Notes under the pieces: generated by a model
What the model was told of the DNA's origin: nothing
Databases searched by the model: none
What the model saw: only the letters and a program-made list of their open reading frames with translations
From: Amycolatopsis tolypomycina
GTDB lineage: Bacteria; Actinomycetota; Actinomycetes; Mycobacteriales; Pseudonocardiaceae
DNA length: 64,000 bases
Direction of reading: 5' to 3'
Assembly: GCF_900105945.1 (NCBI RefSeq)
Contig: NZ_FNSO01000004.1
Span: forward strand, 5,518,001-5,582,000
Part shown: positions 39,372 to 50,100 of the stretch, in pieces
Layout of the letters: every line of letters starts with the position of its first letter
Position numbering within the stretch: position 1 is the stretch's first letter
Program-made: the position numbers and the translations under genes

Positions 39372-42365
39372 TCAGGAACGCGGCTTTTCGCGCTGCTCGT
39401 ACGTCTCGATCAGGTCGCCGACCTTGAGGTCGCCGTACGAACCGAGCGTCAGACCGCACTCGTAGCCCTCGCGGACCTCCACCACGTCGTCCTTGAACCG
39501 CCGCAGCGAGCTGATCGGCAGGTTCTCCGCCACGACGGTGCCGTCGCGGAGCAGACGGGCCCGGGCGTTGCGCCGGATCTCGCCGGACATGACCAGGCAA
39601 CCCGCGATCGTGCCGATCTTGGAGGACTTGAAGACCTCGCGGACCTCCGCGCGGCCCAGCTCGACCTCTTCGTACTCCGGCTTGAGCATGCCCTTGAGGG
39701 CCTGCTCGATCTCGTCGATCGCCTGGTAGATGACCGTGTAGTACCGGACGTCGACGCCCTCGCGGGTGGCCCGCTCGGTCGCCTTGCCCTGGGCGCGGAC
39801 GTTGAACCCGAGGACGATCGCGTCGGACGCGGTCGCCAGGTCGATGTCCGACTCGGTCACGCCACCGACACCGCGGTGGACCACGTTCAGCTCGACCTCG
39901 TCGCCGACGTCCAGCTGGAGCAGCGAGGCTTCGAGGGCCTCGACCGTACCCGAGTTGTCACCCTTGATGATCAGGTTGAGGCTGTTCGTCTCCTTCAAGG
40001 CGGAGTCGAGGTCCTCGAGGCTGACCCGCTTGCGGCGCGACGCGTTGAGCGCGTTGCGCGTGCGAGCCGACCGGCGCTCGGCGATCTGCCGGGCGACGCG
40101 GTCCTCGTCGACCACCAGGAAGGTGTCGCCCGCGCCGGGCACCGACGTGAAGCCGATGACCTGGACCGGACGCGAGGGCAGCGCCTCGGTGACGTCGACG
40201 TTGTGCTCGTCGACCATCCGGCGGACGCGGCCGTAGGCGTCACCCGCCACGACCGAGTCACCGACGCGCAGCGTGCCGCGCTGGACCAGGACGGTGGCCA
40301 CCGGGCCGCGGCCGCGGTCGAGGTGCGCCTCGATCGCGACACCCTGGGCCTCCATGTCCGGGTTGGCCCGGAGGTCCAGAGCGGCGTCCGCGGTCAGCAG
40401 GATCGCCTCGAGCAGGCCGTCGATGTTGATGTTCTGCCGCGCGGAGATCTCGACGAACATCGTGTCGCCGCCGTACTCCTCGGCGACCAGGCCGTACTCG
40501 GTCAGCTGCTGCCGGATCTTGTCCGGGTTCGCGCCTTCCTTGTCGATCTTGTTGATCGCGACCACGATCGGGGCCTTGGCGGCCTGCGCGTGGTTGATCG
40601 CCTCGACCGTCTGCGGCATCACACCGTCGTCGGCCGCCACCACGATCACCGCGATGTCGGTCGAGTTGGCACCACGGGCACGCATGGCGGTGAACGCCTC
40701 GTGACCCGGGGTGTCGATGAAGGTGATCAGCCGCGGGTTGCCCTCGAGCTCGGTCTCGATCTGGTACGCACCGATGTGCTGCGTGATGCCGCCGGCCTCG
40801 CTCTCGCGGACCTTCGTCTTCCGGATCGTGTCGAGCAGGCGGGTCTTACCGTGGTCGACGTGACCCATGATGGTGACGACGGGCGGCCGGACCTGCAGGT
40901 CCTCTTCCTCGCCGGAGTCTTCGCCATACGTGATGTCGAAGGTCTCCAGGAGCTCGCGGTCCTCCTCCTCGGGGCTGACGACCTGAACGTTGTAGTTCAT
41001 TTCGCCGCCGAGCAGCTCGAGGATGTCGTCGGACACGGACTGCGTCGCGGTGACCATCTCGCCGAGGTGGAAGAGCACCTGCACCAGCGAAGCCGGGTTG
41101 GCGTCGATCTTCTCGGCGAAGTCGGTCAGCGAGGCACCGCGCGGCAGCCGGATCGTCTCGCCCTGGCCCTTGGGCAGGCGGACGCCGCCGACGCTGGGCG
41201 CCTGCATGTTGTCCATGTACTCCTGGCGCTTCTGCCGCTTCGACTTGCGGCCCTTGCGCGAGGGACCACCGGGACGCCCGAAGGCACCCGCGGTACCGCC
41301 ACGGCCACCGGGGCCGCCACGACCGCCGCCGCCACCGCGGAAGCCGCCGCCACCGGCCGGGGCGCCGCCCCCACCGGGACCGCCGCCACCCGGGCGGAAG
41401 CCGCCGCCACCGCCGCCGCCACCGGGGCCGCCGCGGAAGCCACCGCCGCCGCCACCGCCACCGGGACCGCCGCGGAAACCGCCGCCGCCACCGGGACGAC
41501 CGCCGCCGCCGGGGCCGCCACGGGCGCCGCCACCGGGACCACCGCGGGCACCGCCGCCGGGACCGGCGGGACGCTGCGTGCGGCCCGGCATCATGCCGGG
41601 GTTCGGCCGCGGGGGCATGTTGCCAGGGCTCGGCCGGTTGCCACCGGCGCCACCACCCGGCCGCGGGGCCGGACGGTCACCGCCGGCGCCACCGCCGGGA
41701 CGCGGGGGCCGGTTGTCGCCGCCCTGGCCGCCACCCGGGCGCGGAGCCTGCGGGCGCGGGGCCGGGGCGCCGGAACCGACGCCGAACGGGTTGTTGCCGA
41801 CGCGCGGGGTGCGCGGGCCGGGCTTGGGACCGCCGGGCTTGGGGCCCTGCGGCTTCGGCGGGACGACCGAACCGGTGCCGCCCGCGGGGGGCGTGGCCGG
41901 GGTGTCCTGCTTGGGCGCGGCGGGAGCCTCGGCTTTGGCGGCCGGGACCTGCTGCTGGGGTGCGGGCGTGGCCGGGCGCGGGCCGGGCCGCGGGCCGGGG
42001 CGCTGCCCCGGGGTGGCCGGCTTCGCCGCCGCGGGCGCCTGCTGCTGGGGTGCGGCCGGAGCCGACTGGACCGACGGAGCCGACTGGGCCGCCGGAGCCT
42101 GCTGGGCAGGCGCGGGAGGCTTCGGGGCGGCGGGTCCGGGCTTGGCGGCCGGCGGGCCGGGGCGCGCCGACGGACCGGGAGTGGGGGTGGGCTTCTTGGC
42201 GCCCTTGGGGGCGTACGCGTCGCGGAGACGGCGGGCGACGGGCGCCTCGACCGTGGACGACGCGGACTTGACGAACTCGCCCTGTTCCTTCAACTTCGCG
42301 AGCACGTCCTTGCTGGTGATGCCGAGCTCCTTCGCGAGCTCGTGTACGCGGGCCTTGCCTGGCAC
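39372..42365 (-). CDS. infB: Translation initiation factor IF-2
   Basis: A 997-residue GTPase that places fMet-tRNA on the 30S subunit. An N-terminal IF2 helix region ([20 protein letters not shown]) is followed by a Pro/Ala- then Gly/Arg-rich stretch of about 330 residues, then the G domain with [14 protein letters not shown] and NKID, and domains II-IV complete. ATG 42377 is in frame, but AGGAG lies inside its first codons, 5 bases before GTG 42365, and the homologous N-terminus begins there ([12 protein letters not shown]), so I prefer GTG 42365. Confidence 0.95.
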   Translation of the reverse strand: MPGKARVHELAKELGITSKDVLAKLKEQGEFVKSASSTVEAPVARRLRDAYAPKGAKKPTPTPGPSARPGPPAAKPGPAAPKPPAPAQQAPAAQSAPSVQSAPAAPQQQAPAAAKPATPGQRPGPRPGPRPATPAPQQQVPAAKAEAPAAPKQDTPATPPAGGTGSVVPPKPQGPKPGGPKPGPRTPRVGNNPFGVGSGAPAPRPQAPRPGGGQGGDNRPPRPGGGAGGDRPAPRPGGGAGGNRPSPGNMPPRPNPGMMPGRTQRPAGPGGGARGGPGGGARGGPGGGGRPGGGGGFRGGPGGGGGGGGFRGGPGGGGGGGGFRPGGGGPGGGGAPAGGGGFRGGGGGRGGPGGRGGTAGAFGRPGGPSRKGRKSKRQKRQEYMDNMQAPSVGGVRLPKGQGETIRLPRGASLTDFAEKIDANPASLVQVLFHLGEMVTATQSVSDDILELLGGEMNYNVQVVSPEEEDRELLETFDITYGEDSGEEEDLQVRPPVVTIMGHVDHGKTRLLDTIRKTKVRESEAGGITQHIGAYQIETELEGNPRLITFIDTPGHEAFTAMRARGANSTDIAVIVVAADDGVMPQTVEAINHAQAAKAPIVVAINKIDKEGANPDKIRQQLTEYGLVAEEYGGDTMFVEISARQNINIDGLLEAILLTADAALDLRANPDMEAQGVAIEAHLDRGRGPVATVLVQRGTLRVGDSVVAGDAYGRVRRMVDEHNVDVTEALPSRPVQVIGFTSVPGAGDTFLVVDEDRVARQIAERRSARTRNALNASRRKRVSLEDLDSALKETNSLNLIIKGDNSGTVEALEASLLQLDVGDEVELNVVHRGVGGVTESDIDLATASDAIVLGFNVRAQGKATERATREGVDVRYYTVIYQAIDEIEQALKGMLKPEYEEVELGRAEVREVFKSSKIGTIAGCLVMSGEIRRNARARLLRDGTVVAENLPISSLRRFKDDVVEVREGYECGLTLGSYGDLKVGDLIETYEQREKPRS

Positions 42366-42444
42366 AACTCTCCTCATCTAGGGGAGGCCAGGCGGAAAAC
42401 CCCGCTGACCTCGTCCTTATTGTCTGACGCTCATGGCTTCAGCT

Positions 42445-42855
42445 TCACGGCTGACTCATGACGGGTCGACCTGCTTCCTTGCTTCCTCGCGACCCCGGGG
42501 ACGTCCCGGGTTCGTGGTGCGTGGTCCGTGGTGCCTCGGTGCGCCCGATGCGCTCGCGGACCTCACGGGCGTCGAGCGCCCCGGGAGCCCGCAGGGCCCT
42601 CGGGAAGGCTCGGCGCCGTTCGGCCTTGGCCAGGCAGTCCGGGTCGGGGTGCAGCCAAGCCCCCCGGCCCGGCAGCCGCCGACGCTCGTCGACGACCACC
42701 CGCCCGGCCACCGCGACCACGCGCAGCAGCTCACCGATCAATGCCCGCCGCTTGCAGCCGACACAAGTCCGCACCGGGGAATTCCGGTGGGGCTGGTGCT
42801 CGGCTACCCGCCGCGGGCTTCGAACCACTCCTGAGTCTAGCGCTTCGACCTTCAC
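42445..42855 (-). CDS. YlxR-family RNA-binding protein (DUF448)
   Basis: A 136-residue protein with the YlxR signature [21 protein letters not shown] and a basic C-terminal region ([21 protein letters not shown]). Conserved between nusA and infB in Gram-positive bacteria; YlxR has been linked to RNase P and transcription regulation. GTG at 42855 overlaps the nusA stop (GTGA). The first 28 residues and the last 30 are not conserved-looking. Confidence 0.88.
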   Translation of the reverse strand: MKVEALDSGVVRSPRRVAEHQPHRNSPVRTCVGCKRRALIGELLRVVAVAGRVVVDERRRLPGRGAWLHPDPDCLAKAERRRAFPRALRAPGALDAREVRERIGRTEAPRTTHHEPGTSPGSRGSKEAGRPVMSQP

Positions 42856-43898
42856 TCAGCCGAACCGGTTGTCGCGGCGGGCCGCGGCGGACGTGCGTGG
42901 TCTTGATCACCCTCGTCGTCCGCCGGTGCGGCGTCGCTGCGGATGTCGATCCGCCAGCCGGTCAGGCGGGCGGCGAGGCGGGCGTTCTGGCCCTCCTTGC
43001 CGATCGCCAGCGACAGCTGGAAGTCCGGCACCACGACGCGGGCGGTCTTCGCCCGTTCGTCCACGACTCGTACCGAGACAACCTTCGCGGGCGACAGCGC
43101 ATTCCCGACGAACCGAGCGGGGTCCTCGGAGTAGTCGATGATGTCGATCTTCTCACCGGCCAGCTCGCTCATCACGTTGCGCACGCGCGCGCCGACCGGG
43201 CCGATGCAGGCGCCCTTGGCGTTGACGCCCGGCACGGTGGACTTGACCGCGATCTTCGTGCGGTGCCCGGGCTCGCGCGCGACGGCGGCGATCTCGACGG
43301 TGCCGTCGGCGATCTCCGGCACCTCGAGCGCGAACAGCTTGCGCACCAGGTTCGGGTGCGAGCGCGAGAGCGTGATCTGCGGGCCGCGGTTGCTGCGCGA
43401 CACGGTGACCACGTACGCCTTGATCCGGCTGCCGTGCTCGTAGGACTCCCCGGCGACCTGCTCGCCGGACGGCAGCACGCCCTCGGTGTCACCCACCTGG
43501 ACGACGACCATGCCGCGAGCGTTCGCGCGGGCGTCGCGCTGGATGACGCCGGCGACGATCTCGCCCTCCTTGGTGGAGAACTCGCCGAAGGTCTTCTCGT
43601 GCTCGGCGTCGCGCAGCCGCTGCAGGATGACCTGGCGCGCGGTGGTGGCGGCGATCCGGCCGAACCCCTCGGGGGTGTCGTCCCACTCCTCGTCGACCTG
43701 GCCGTCGTGGGTCAGCGTGTGCGCGAGCACGCGCACCAGGCCCGTCTTGCGGTCGATGTCGATGCGGGCGTGCGGCTGGTGGCCCTCGGTGTGCTTGTAC
43801 GCGGTGAGCAAGGCCGTCTCGATGGCCTCGATCACCGTTTCGAAGGGGATGTCCTTGTCCCGTTCGATCGCCCGCAGCGCGGCGATGTCGACGTTCAC
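42852..43898 (-). CDS. nusA: Transcription termination/antitermination factor NusA
   Basis: A 348-residue RNA polymerase-binding factor: N-terminal domain ([20 protein letters not shown]), S1 domain, and two KH domains ([39 protein letters not shown]). It lacks the acidic C-terminal repeats of E. coli NusA, as usual in actinobacteria. GTG at 43898 overlaps the rimP stop (GTGA). Confidence 0.95.
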   Translation of the reverse strand: MNVDIAALRAIERDKDIPFETVIEAIETALLTAYKHTEGHQPHARIDIDRKTGLVRVLAHTLTHDGQVDEEWDDTPEGFGRIAATTARQVILQRLRDAEHEKTFGEFSTKEGEIVAGVIQRDARANARGMVVVQVGDTEGVLPSGEQVAGESYEHGSRIKAYVVTVSRSNRGPQITLSRSHPNLVRKLFALEVPEIADGTVEIAAVAREPGHRTKIAVKSTVPGVNAKGACIGPVGARVRNVMSELAGEKIDIIDYSEDPARFVGNALSPAKVVSVRVVDERAKTARVVVPDFQLSLAIGKEGQNARLAARLTGWRIDIRSDAAPADDEGDQDHARPPRPAATTGSAE

Positions 43899-44428
43899 TT
43901 CGACCCCTTCTCCGTCTCGGCCGCGATCAAGCCGGACGCGTCGTCTTCGAGCAGTTTCAGGTCCTCGGCGGGCGGCTGCTTGAACTCGATCTCCACGACC
44001 GCCTTCGCCACGTCGGCGTAGCGGACGTCGCGGATCTTGCCGCCTTCGAGGACGCGGGCGGCGTGTTCGCCCGCGTGGCCGACCCGGCCGACGAAGGCCG
44101 CGCCGTCGTTCGGGGTGACCTTGACCAGCCGGAACCGCGCGCGCCGCCAGTGGCGGGCCTGGGTGAGCGGACGGTCGAGCCCCGGCGAGGTGACCTCCAG
44201 CGTGTAGGCGCTCGCCAGCACGTGGTCGTTCTCGTCGAGCGCCGCCGAGACCTTGCGGCTGACCTCGGCGACCTCGTCCAGCCCGACCCCGTCGTCGGCG
44301 TCGACGACGACCTTGACCAGCTGCCGCCGGCCGGCCTGCTGCACCTCGAACGAGTCGAGGTCGAAACCCGCGGCGGTGACGGCTTCGGCCACTATCGGCT
44401 GAAGCCGGCTGGCGAGTTCTCCTGGCAC
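43895..44428 (-). CDS. rimP: Ribosome maturation factor RimP
   Basis: A 177-residue 30S assembly factor. [20 protein letters not shown] and the signature [20 protein letters not shown] are present. GTG at 44428 has AAGGAG 9 bases upstream. It begins the rimP-nusA-ylxR-infB unit. Confidence 0.94.
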   Translation of the reverse strand: MPGELASRLQPIVAEAVTAAGFDLDSFEVQQAGRRQLVKVVVDADDGVGLDEVAEVSRKVSAALDENDHVLASAYTLEVTSPGLDRPLTQARHWRRARFRLVKVTPNDGAAFVGRVGHAGEHAARVLEGGKIRDVRYADVAKAVVEIEFKQPPAEDLKLLEDDASGLIAAETEKGSK

Positions 44429-44546
44429 GTGGGGGTCTCCTTGCTCGGGCTGGGTGGTCGGGTCGGTGGTGGACCAGCTTATCCGGTCGCCCGCTCACCC
44501 CGCGCGAGCGGCGGGGCCGCCCGGGGGCCTGGCAGGATGGGGCGGC

Positions 44547-45482
44547 GTGACCGGAAGACCGACCGAGCTGACCCGCCGCGGCGCCCTCCGCGCGGGGGCG
44601 CTGGCCGCACTGGCCGTTCCCCTCGCCGCCTGCGGGCCCGGCTACGACGAAAGCCCCGACCCGCTCCAGCCGCTGCTGGCCGCCGCCCAGGCGGACGCCG
44701 ACGCCGCGCGGGCACTGGCCAAGGGCGCGGACGCCGACGCCGCCGGCCAGCTCGCCGACGCGCGCGCGGCACACGCGGCCGCCCTCAAGTCCGAAGTGGA
44801 CCGGCTGAACCGGCCCACGCCCACGCCGTCGCCGAAGCCGCCCGCGCCGGCGGACCTGGGTGCCATGAAGGAGCGCCTGGCGGCCGCGCGCAAGCAGGCC
44901 GAAGACCTCGTCGGCGGGCTGCCGCGCTACCGCGCCGGGCTGGTCGCGGCGGTGGCGGCGGGCTGCGCGTCGCTGCAGCGCATCGCCCCGGCGCTGGGCC
45001 CCGGCGAGGACGCCCCGAAGGTGGGCACGGTGCCGGCCGGCGCGGTGCCCGCGGAGGCGGTGGACCCGCTGCAGGGTGCGCTGGCGGCCGAGCACGCCGC
45101 GGTGTGGGTGTACGGGCTGGTCAGCGCGTTCCTGCCGGGCGACTTCGGCGACGCGGAGAAGGCGGGCGCGGCCGAGCACGCCCTGCGTCGCGACTACCTC
45201 CAGACGGCGCTCGCGGCGGCCGGGGCGACGCCGGTGGCCCCGGAGGCCGCGTACGTGCCGAAGAACCCGGTGACGGACGCGAAGTCGGCGGCCCAGGTGG
45301 TGGCGACGGCCGAGGCGGACTGCGCGTCGGCGTGGCTCGCGGTGATCGACCACACCGACGACGCCGGCCTGCGCACCACGGCACTGCACGCACTGGTGGC
45401 GGCCGCCCGCCGGGGCACCCCCTGGCGCGCCGAGGCGGGCGAGAAGCCGGCCGCGATCGCGATGCCCGGCCGGAACAGCTGA
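44547..45482 (+). CDS. Lipoprotein with ferritin-like DUF4439 domain
   Basis: A 311-residue exported protein. [21 protein letters not shown] has a twin-arginine and a lipobox with C29. An Ala-rich coiled-coil region and a short Pro-rich hinge ([12 protein letters not shown]) precede a four-helix domain ([35 protein letters not shown]) of the DUF4439 ferritin-like type. Whether it binds metal is not clear; AEHAAVW and AEHALRRD have the E/H spacing of such sites. Divergent from rimP, as Rv2844 is in M. tuberculosis. Confidence 0.8.
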   Translation: MTGRPTELTRRGALRAGALAALAVPLAACGPGYDESPDPLQPLLAAAQADADAARALAKGADADAAGQLADARAAHAAALKSEVDRLNRPTPTPSPKPPAPADLGAMKERLAAARKQAEDLVGGLPRYRAGLVAAVAAGCASLQRIAPALGPGEDAPKVGTVPAGAVPAEAVDPLQGALAAEHAAVWVYGLVSAFLPGDFGDAEKAGAAEHALRRDYLQTALAAAGATPVAPEAAYVPKNPVTDAKSAAQVVATAEADCASAWLAVIDHTDDAGLRTTALHALVAAARRGTPWRAEAGEKPAAIAMPGRNS

Positions 45483-45491
45483 CCCGGCTCA

Positions 45492-45578
45492 AGCGCCCCA
45501 ATGTGGCGTTCGGTGCGTCCAGCGCACCCAATGTGGCGTTCGGTGCGTTGGACGCAACCAACGCCACATTGGGGCGCT
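45492..45578. repeat. Palindromic repeat family A, short form
   Basis: AGCGCCCCAATGTGGCGTT (45492-45510) and its exact reverse complement (45560-45578) with one extra internal unit. It fills the gap between two convergent genes, 10 and 12 bases from their stop codons, the expected place for a two-way terminator. Confidence 0.87.
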
Positions 45579-45589
45579 CGGGGCCCGGG

Positions 45590-46336
45590 TCAGGAGTGCA
45601 GGTCGGCCGACAGGCGGAGTGCGTCGTCGGCGATCCGCTCGATCAGGGCCTTGTCCTTGTGCTTGGCGTAGAAGTCGGCCAGCACGATCGTCGTGTTCGT
45701 GCCGTCGACCTTCGACGAGTACGCCGCGTCCTTGCCGCTCACGCTCGGGGTGCCGGTGCCGGCGAACGTCTTGTCCTTCACCAGGTCCGTGACGTTGCCG
45801 GTGCCGTCCTGCTCGGTCAGCTCCTTGAGGGCCTTCGCCGCCGTCGAGTCCGGCATGCCGACGAGCGCCACCGACACCAGCGCCTTCGCGCCGCCGGACT
45901 CCGTCGTGTACAGCGCCCGGACCAGCGACTGGCACGGGGTGTCCTCGAAGAAGTCCTTCGTCTTGCCGTAGGACTTCTCGGCGCAGTCCGTCGTCCTCGC
46001 CGGCCCGGAGACCAGCGTGAACTTGAACTGCCCGGTGTTCTGGGCCGGCGGCTGCGCGACCGGCTCGTCCGGCGCCGAGTCGTGCCGGATCAGGAACCAC
46101 AGCAGCCCGGAGACGACGGCGATCGCGACCAGCCCGGCGCCCTTGAGCAGCAGCGACCGGGTGTCGCGGGCCGGCGGGCCCGGCACGGGCGGGCGGGGCT
46201 GCGGGGGGACCGCGCCCAGCGGGGCCGTGTCGGACGGGCCTGGGGTGAAATGCGCACCAACCACGGGGACATACGGTAGTTCACCCGCCGGCCGCGGTTC
46301 ACTCGAATGCGGGTAAGAGGCGTTCGACGTCGTCAA
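45590..46336 (-). CDS. Single-pass membrane protein of unknown function
   Basis: A 248-residue protein: Pro-rich cytoplasmic part (VPPQPRPPVPGPPA), one membrane helix (about 64-86, GLVAIAVVSGLLWFLI), and an extracellular domain of about 160 residues with two cysteines (DCAEKSYGK, DTPCQSLVR) that may pair. No family is recognised; the layout is common among actinobacterial exported proteins. Start is uncertain: TTG 46336 overlaps the preceding gene by 38 bases, and GTG 46264 is an alternative. No good ribosome site is seen for either. Confidence 0.68.
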   Translation of the reverse strand: MTTSNASYPHSSEPRPAGELPYVPVVGAHFTPGPSDTAPLGAVPPQPRPPVPGPPARDTRSLLLKGAGLVAIAVVSGLLWFLIRHDSAPDEPVAQPPAQNTGQFKFTLVSGPARTTDCAEKSYGKTKDFFEDTPCQSLVRALYTTESGGAKALVSVALVGMPDSTAAKALKELTEQDGTGNVTDLVKDKTFAGTGTPSVSGKDAAYSSKVDGTNTTIVLADFYAKHKDKALIERIADDALRLSADLHS

Positions 46337-47312
46337 GGGTGTTGTAGAGGTGGAAGCCGACCCGCACCCGGCCGCCGCGGACGCTCGACACGACGCCCGC
46401 CGCCGCCACCCGCTCCGGGTCCGCGTCGAGCGACACGATCGCGGTGCCGCGCGGCGGCAGGCCGAGCTTCTCCAAGAGCGTGTCGGCCAGGCCCGTGTTG
46501 TGCGCCTGGACCTGGGCGAGGTCGAGACCGGCGAAGTACTCCAGTGCCACCGCCGACCCGACCTGGGCCAGCCAGACGGGCGAGACGTCGAACGCGCGGG
46601 CGTCGCCGGCCAGGCGCAGCGGGAGGCCGTAGACCGTGGCCCACGGGTCGTCGCCCGCGTACCAGTTCGCCGCGACCGCCCGGGTGCGCTCCTGCGCGTC
46701 CGGCCGCACGGCGAGCCACGCGGTGCCCCGCGGCGAGCAGAGCCACTTGTAGCCGGCGCCGACGACCCAGTCGGCCCAGGCGACGTCCAGCGGCAGCCAG
46801 CCGACCGCCTGGGTCGCGTCGAGCAGCACCGCCGCCCCGGCGGCCTCGGCCGCGGCCCGCAGCGCCGCCAGGTCGGCGATCCGGCCGTCGGCGGACTGGA
46901 CCACGCTCACCGCGACGACGTCGTGGCCCTCGACCCGCGACGGCAGCACGTCCAGGGGCACCTCGGTCACGGTGACGCCGGGGTTCGCCGCGAAGGGGAA
47001 GGTCACGCTGGTGAAGTCGCCCTCGGCGGCGAGCACGCGGGTGCCCGCGGGCAGCGCCGCGGCCACGTTGGCGACGAGCTGCGAGACCGACGCGCCGCTC
47101 GCGACGCGCCCGGGTTCGACGCCGAGCAGCCGCGCGAACCCGGCCCGCGAGCGCGCCACGTACTCGTCGAACTCCCCCGGCCGGGTCGCGCCGGTCCGCC
47201 ACCGTTCCACGGATTCGGCCACGGCGGCGGCGACCGGGGCGGGCGGGATGCCCACGCTGGGGGTGTTCAGGTATCCGGGCGGGGCGGCGAAGTCGGTTCC
47301 GAAGGCGCGCAT
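46299..47312 (-). CDS. Class V aminotransferase (PLP-dependent, cysteine-desulfurase-like fold)
   Basis: A 337-residue PLP enzyme. The Schiff-base lysine lies in DWVVGAGYKWLCSPRG, the cofactor aspartate in LLDATQAVGW, and the phosphate contact SGASVSQLV. Length is shorter than IscS; relatives include ergothioneine lyase EgtE, isopenicillin N epimerase-like and kynureninase-like enzymes, and I cannot choose between them. No egtA-D genes are nearby. ATG 47312 gives MRAFGTDFAAPPGYLNTPSVG. Confidence 0.8.
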   Translation of the reverse strand: MRAFGTDFAAPPGYLNTPSVGIPPAPVAAAVAESVERWRTGATRPGEFDEYVARSRAGFARLLGVEPGRVASGASVSQLVANVAAALPAGTRVLAAEGDFTSVTFPFAANPGVTVTEVPLDVLPSRVEGHDVVAVSVVQSADGRIADLAALRAAAEAAGAAVLLDATQAVGWLPLDVAWADWVVGAGYKWLCSPRGTAWLAVRPDAQERTRAVAANWYAGDDPWATVYGLPLRLAGDARAFDVSPVWLAQVGSAVALEYFAGLDLAQVQAHNTGLADTLLEKLGLPPRGTAIVSLDADPERVAAAGVVSSVRGGRVRVGFHLYNTLDDVERLLPAFE

Positions 47313-47353
47313 GCGTCCAGGCAAGCAGATCCGGGCGGGCCGGTTCACCCGAT

Positions 47354-48118
47354 TTACGGCAGCAGTGCGGTGACGTCGGCGTACGACGGCGGCGTCAGCG
47401 GCAGGTCACGGCCGTCGCGCACGGCCAGCGCGGTTTCGGCGGCGGCGGCGAGCGCCATCCGGTACGGCAGCGACCCCAGGCTGATCCGCGCGACGCCGAG
47501 GTCCGCCAGGCCGGCGACGGTGACCTTCCCGGGCAGGAACAGCAGGTTGAGCGGCAGGCCGGCGGCGACGATCCGCTCGACGTCACCCGGCTCGGCGAGG
47601 CCGGGCACGAAGACGCCGTCCGCGCCCGCCGCCGCGTACGCCCGCACCCGCCGCTCGGCCTCGGCGAGCGAGCGGTCACCCGCCCAGTGCGTGTCCGTCC
47701 GGGCGTTGACGAACAGGCCGGGCACCCGGTCCTTGACCGCGGCGACCAGTGCGCACTGGACGTCGACCGGGGCGAGCGAGCCGTCGGCTCTGCCGTCTTC
47801 GAGGTTGACGCCGACGGCACCGGCGTCGGCCAGCTCGGCCGCGAGGCCGGCGACCGCAGCCGGGTCCGTGCTGAAGCCGTCGGCGATGTCGACGCTGACG
47901 AGCGCGTCCAGCCGCGCCAGGCGGGTGGCGAGGGCGACGGTCGCTTCGCGCGTCGAAGGCGCGCCGTCCGGCTCCCCCGCGGCCGCCGAGACGCCGAGGC
48001 TGGTCGTGCCCAGCGCGCGGAAGCCCTGCGCGGCGAGGAAGGCGCCGACGCCGAACTCCCACGCGTTGGGCAGCAGCAGCGGGGCTCCGGGGACGTGCAG
48101 GGCACGGAATTCGTCCAT
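47354..48118 (-). CDS. Isocitrate lyase/phosphoenolpyruvate mutase family protein
   Basis: A 254-residue TIM-barrel enzyme. Family points: LLLPNAWEFGVGAFLAAQG, VDIADGFS and GVNLEDG (metal/ligand carboxylates), NARTDTHW. The KKCGH loop of isocitrate lyase is absent, so it belongs with the PEP-mutase-like/oxaloacetate-decarboxylase-like subgroup of unknown substrate. ATG 48118 is preferred over TTG 48127. It lies 41 bases upstream of the aminotransferase gene. Confidence 0.82.
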   Translation of the reverse strand: MDEFRALHVPGAPLLLPNAWEFGVGAFLAAQGFRALGTTSLGVSAAAGEPDGAPSTREATVALATRLARLDALVSVDIADGFSTDPAAVAGLAAELADAGAVGVNLEDGRADGSLAPVDVQCALVAAVKDRVPGLFVNARTDTHWAGDRSLAEAERRVRAYAAAGADGVFVPGLAEPGDVERIVAAGLPLNLLFLPGKVTVAGLADLGVARISLGSLPYRMALAAAAETALAVRDGRDLPLTPPSYADVTALLP

Positions 48119-48128
48119 GCCCGGCAAT

Positions 48129-49580
48129 CTAGGTCCGCGACGCTTCGGCAGGCGCCGAAGTCTCGAGGAACGGCGTCAGCACCCCCGGCACGGCGGCCGC
48201 CGCGAACGCCAGGCCTTCGCCGGTGTCGGCGTCGAGGATCGCGTAGGCGCCGGTGCCCGCCGCCGTGGTCGCGGTGAAGGTGGCGAGGCCGCGGCGGCGC
48301 TGGAACACCGACTGCTTCACGGTCCAGCCGATGACGCCGTCCCGGGCCAGCACGGCTGTGGCGCGCCGGACCGCGCCCGCGCGCGTGACCAGGTACCGGC
48401 CGTGGCGGCCGTGGCCGAGGCCGCGGTAGGCGTCCCGGGCGAGGAGAACGGCGACCGGCAGCGCGACGACGGCCAAGGCGCCGGCGACGACCAGCAGGAC
48501 GTCGGTGAGCAGCACGCCGAGCAGGAGCAGGACGAGCACCGGCACCAGGACGGCGGCCGTCGCCCACCGCAGCCGCCGTCCCCGGGCGGCGAGCGGGTGC
48601 GGCACGAGGTCGACGGCCTCGATGCGCTCGCCGAGGACCCGCGCCGCGACGTCGTGCGCGACGGCTTTCGGCGCCGCGGGCAGGAGGGTCTTGGCCTCGG
48701 TCTTGTCGTCGTCCTCCTGCTGCAGGCCGGTGGCGATGGCGTCGACGCGGGCGGCCCCGGCGAGCCGGGCACCGAGCGGCTCGACGAGTTCGACACCGCG
48801 CAGGCGCCGTTCCTCGATGGTGGTCGACCGGGTGGTGAGCAGCCCGCGGCGGACGCGCAGGGTGCCGCCGGGTTCGCGGTCCAGCCGGTAGTGCCACCAC
48901 ATCTCGGCGAACAGCCCCAGGGCACCGAGCACGCCGGCGGTCATCGCGAGGACCAGCAGGAGCAGGATGCTCACGGCCAGCGGCAGGTCGCCGAAGAGGC
49001 CGAGGAGCCAGTCGAGGAGGCCGCCGCCCGCCCCGAACCAGTCGGCGACCTTGAACAGGGCGCCGAACGCGGTCAGGCCGAGCGTCGGGGCGACGAAGGA
49101 GACGGGCGCGTAACGGATCCACCGTGGATCGAATGTCGCGAGTGGACCGTCGTGAGTGGACTGTGCCCGGTGCAGGAGCTCGGTGCGCAGCGCTTCGGCG
49201 TCGGCTTTGGCGAGCGGGGACAGGGTGATCCGCTCCTGCTGCCCGGTGCCGATGGAAAGCGCCGCGACGCCGAACGCGCGGTGCAGCGGGTTGGCCGTCA
49301 GGTCGACGGTGCGGATGCGTTCGCGGGCCAGGGATTTGCGCGTGTGGACGGCGAAGCGGAACTCGACTTCGAGGCGCTCGGCGGTGCAGCGGAACCGGGT
49401 GTACCGCCAGCGGAGGTATTCGACGAGCACGCCCGCGCCGACGAGGAGCACCGCGGCGGGGACGAGCCACAGCGAGCGCGTCCCGATCGCGATCGGGGTG
49501 CCGGCCGACACGGCGATCCCGGCCGTGACGACCGCGGTGACGCCGAGAGTCCGCCGGTCGAGCCGGCGCCAGCCGCTCAT
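48129..49580 (-). CDS. bPH2-domain membrane protein (YdbT-like)
   Basis: A 483-residue protein with three bacterial PH-like (bPH2, DUF304) domains alternating with pairs of membrane helices: TRFRCTAERLEVEFRF, LRVRRGLLTTRSTTIEERRLRGVELVEP and RYLVTRAGAVRRATAVLARDGVIGW. Resembles B. subtilis YdbT, which with YdbS affects bacteriocin/antimicrobial resistance. ATG 49580 overlaps the stop of the smaller PH gene (ATGA), the same YdbS-YdbT order. Confidence 0.85.
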   Translation of the reverse strand: MSGWRRLDRRTLGVTAVVTAGIAVSAGTPIAIGTRSLWLVPAAVLLVGAGVLVEYLRWRYTRFRCTAERLEVEFRFAVHTRKSLARERIRTVDLTANPLHRAFGVAALSIGTGQQERITLSPLAKADAEALRTELLHRAQSTHDGPLATFDPRWIRYAPVSFVAPTLGLTAFGALFKVADWFGAGGGLLDWLLGLFGDLPLAVSILLLLVLAMTAGVLGALGLFAEMWWHYRLDREPGGTLRVRRGLLTTRSTTIEERRLRGVELVEPLGARLAGAARVDAIATGLQQEDDDKTEAKTLLPAAPKAVAHDVAARVLGERIEAVDLVPHPLAARGRRLRWATAAVLVPVLVLLLLGVLLTDVLLVVAGALAVVALPVAVLLARDAYRGLGHGRHGRYLVTRAGAVRRATAVLARDGVIGWTVKQSVFQRRRGLATFTATTAAGTGAYAILDADTGEGLAFAAAAVPGVLTPFLETSAPAEASRT

Positions 49581-50074
49581 GTCGCGTCCCCGGGTGTGGC
49601 GTCCGTGCGTTCGGTCAGCCGCTCGGCCACGTCCGCCGCTACCTCGGCGTCGAGGCCGCGCAGCCGGACCGCTCCGCGGGCCGAAGCCGTCGTCACCGTG
49701 ACCGTCGCGAGCCCGAAGCGTTGCTGGAGCGGGCCGCGCAGGGTGTCGACCGTCTGTACGCGCGACAGCGGCGCCACCCGCCACTCCTGCCACAGGAACC
49801 CCGAGCGCACGTACACCGCCGTCTCGGTCACCTCCCAGCGGTGCAGGCCGAACCACCACCGCGGCAGGACCGCGCACCACGCCACCCCCAGCACGGCGAC
49901 CACGACGGCCGGTCCCAGCAGCCAGGCCGCCGCCGGTGGGATCAGCAGGCCGAGGACCGCGAGCACGAGCACCGCGGGCCCGAACGTCAGCGCTCCCTGC
50001 GTGCGCCACCAGGCGATAGCGCGGCGGTCGAGTGCGTGCCGTGGTGGCCGCAGCCGCAGTTTTCCGGTCTCCAC
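49577..50074 (-). CDS. bPH2-domain membrane protein (YdbS-like)
   Basis: A 165-residue partner of the 49580 gene. Two membrane helices (about 28-70) are followed by one bPH2 domain (WEVTETAVYVRSGFLWQEWRVAPLSRVQTVDTLRGPLQQRFGLATV). GTG 50074 is the first codon; 26 bases upstream lies an operator shared with the divergent TetR gene. Function in cell-envelope protection is inferred from YdbS. Confidence 0.83.
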   Translation of the reverse strand: METGKLRLRPPRHALDRRAIAWWRTQGALTFGPAVLVLAVLGLLIPPAAAWLLGPAVVVAVLGVAWCAVLPRWWFGLHRWEVTETAVYVRSGFLWQEWRVAPLSRVQTVDTLRGPLQQRFGLATVTVTTASARGAVRLRGLDAEVAADVAERLTERTDATPGDAT

Positions 50075-50100
50075 CGGTTACCCCCCGAGGTTGTTTTACA

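Noticed and set aside
39105..42461. 1118-codon plus-strand ORF
   Set aside because: Exact antisense of infB and DUF503; a shadow frame.
46299..47312. Ergothioneine lyase egtE
   Set aside because: Fold and lysine fit, but no other egt genes are near and I cannot distinguish it from other class V enzymes.
47354..48118. True isocitrate lyase
   Set aside because: The KKCGH catalytic loop is absent and the length is about half, so it was called PEP-mutase-like.
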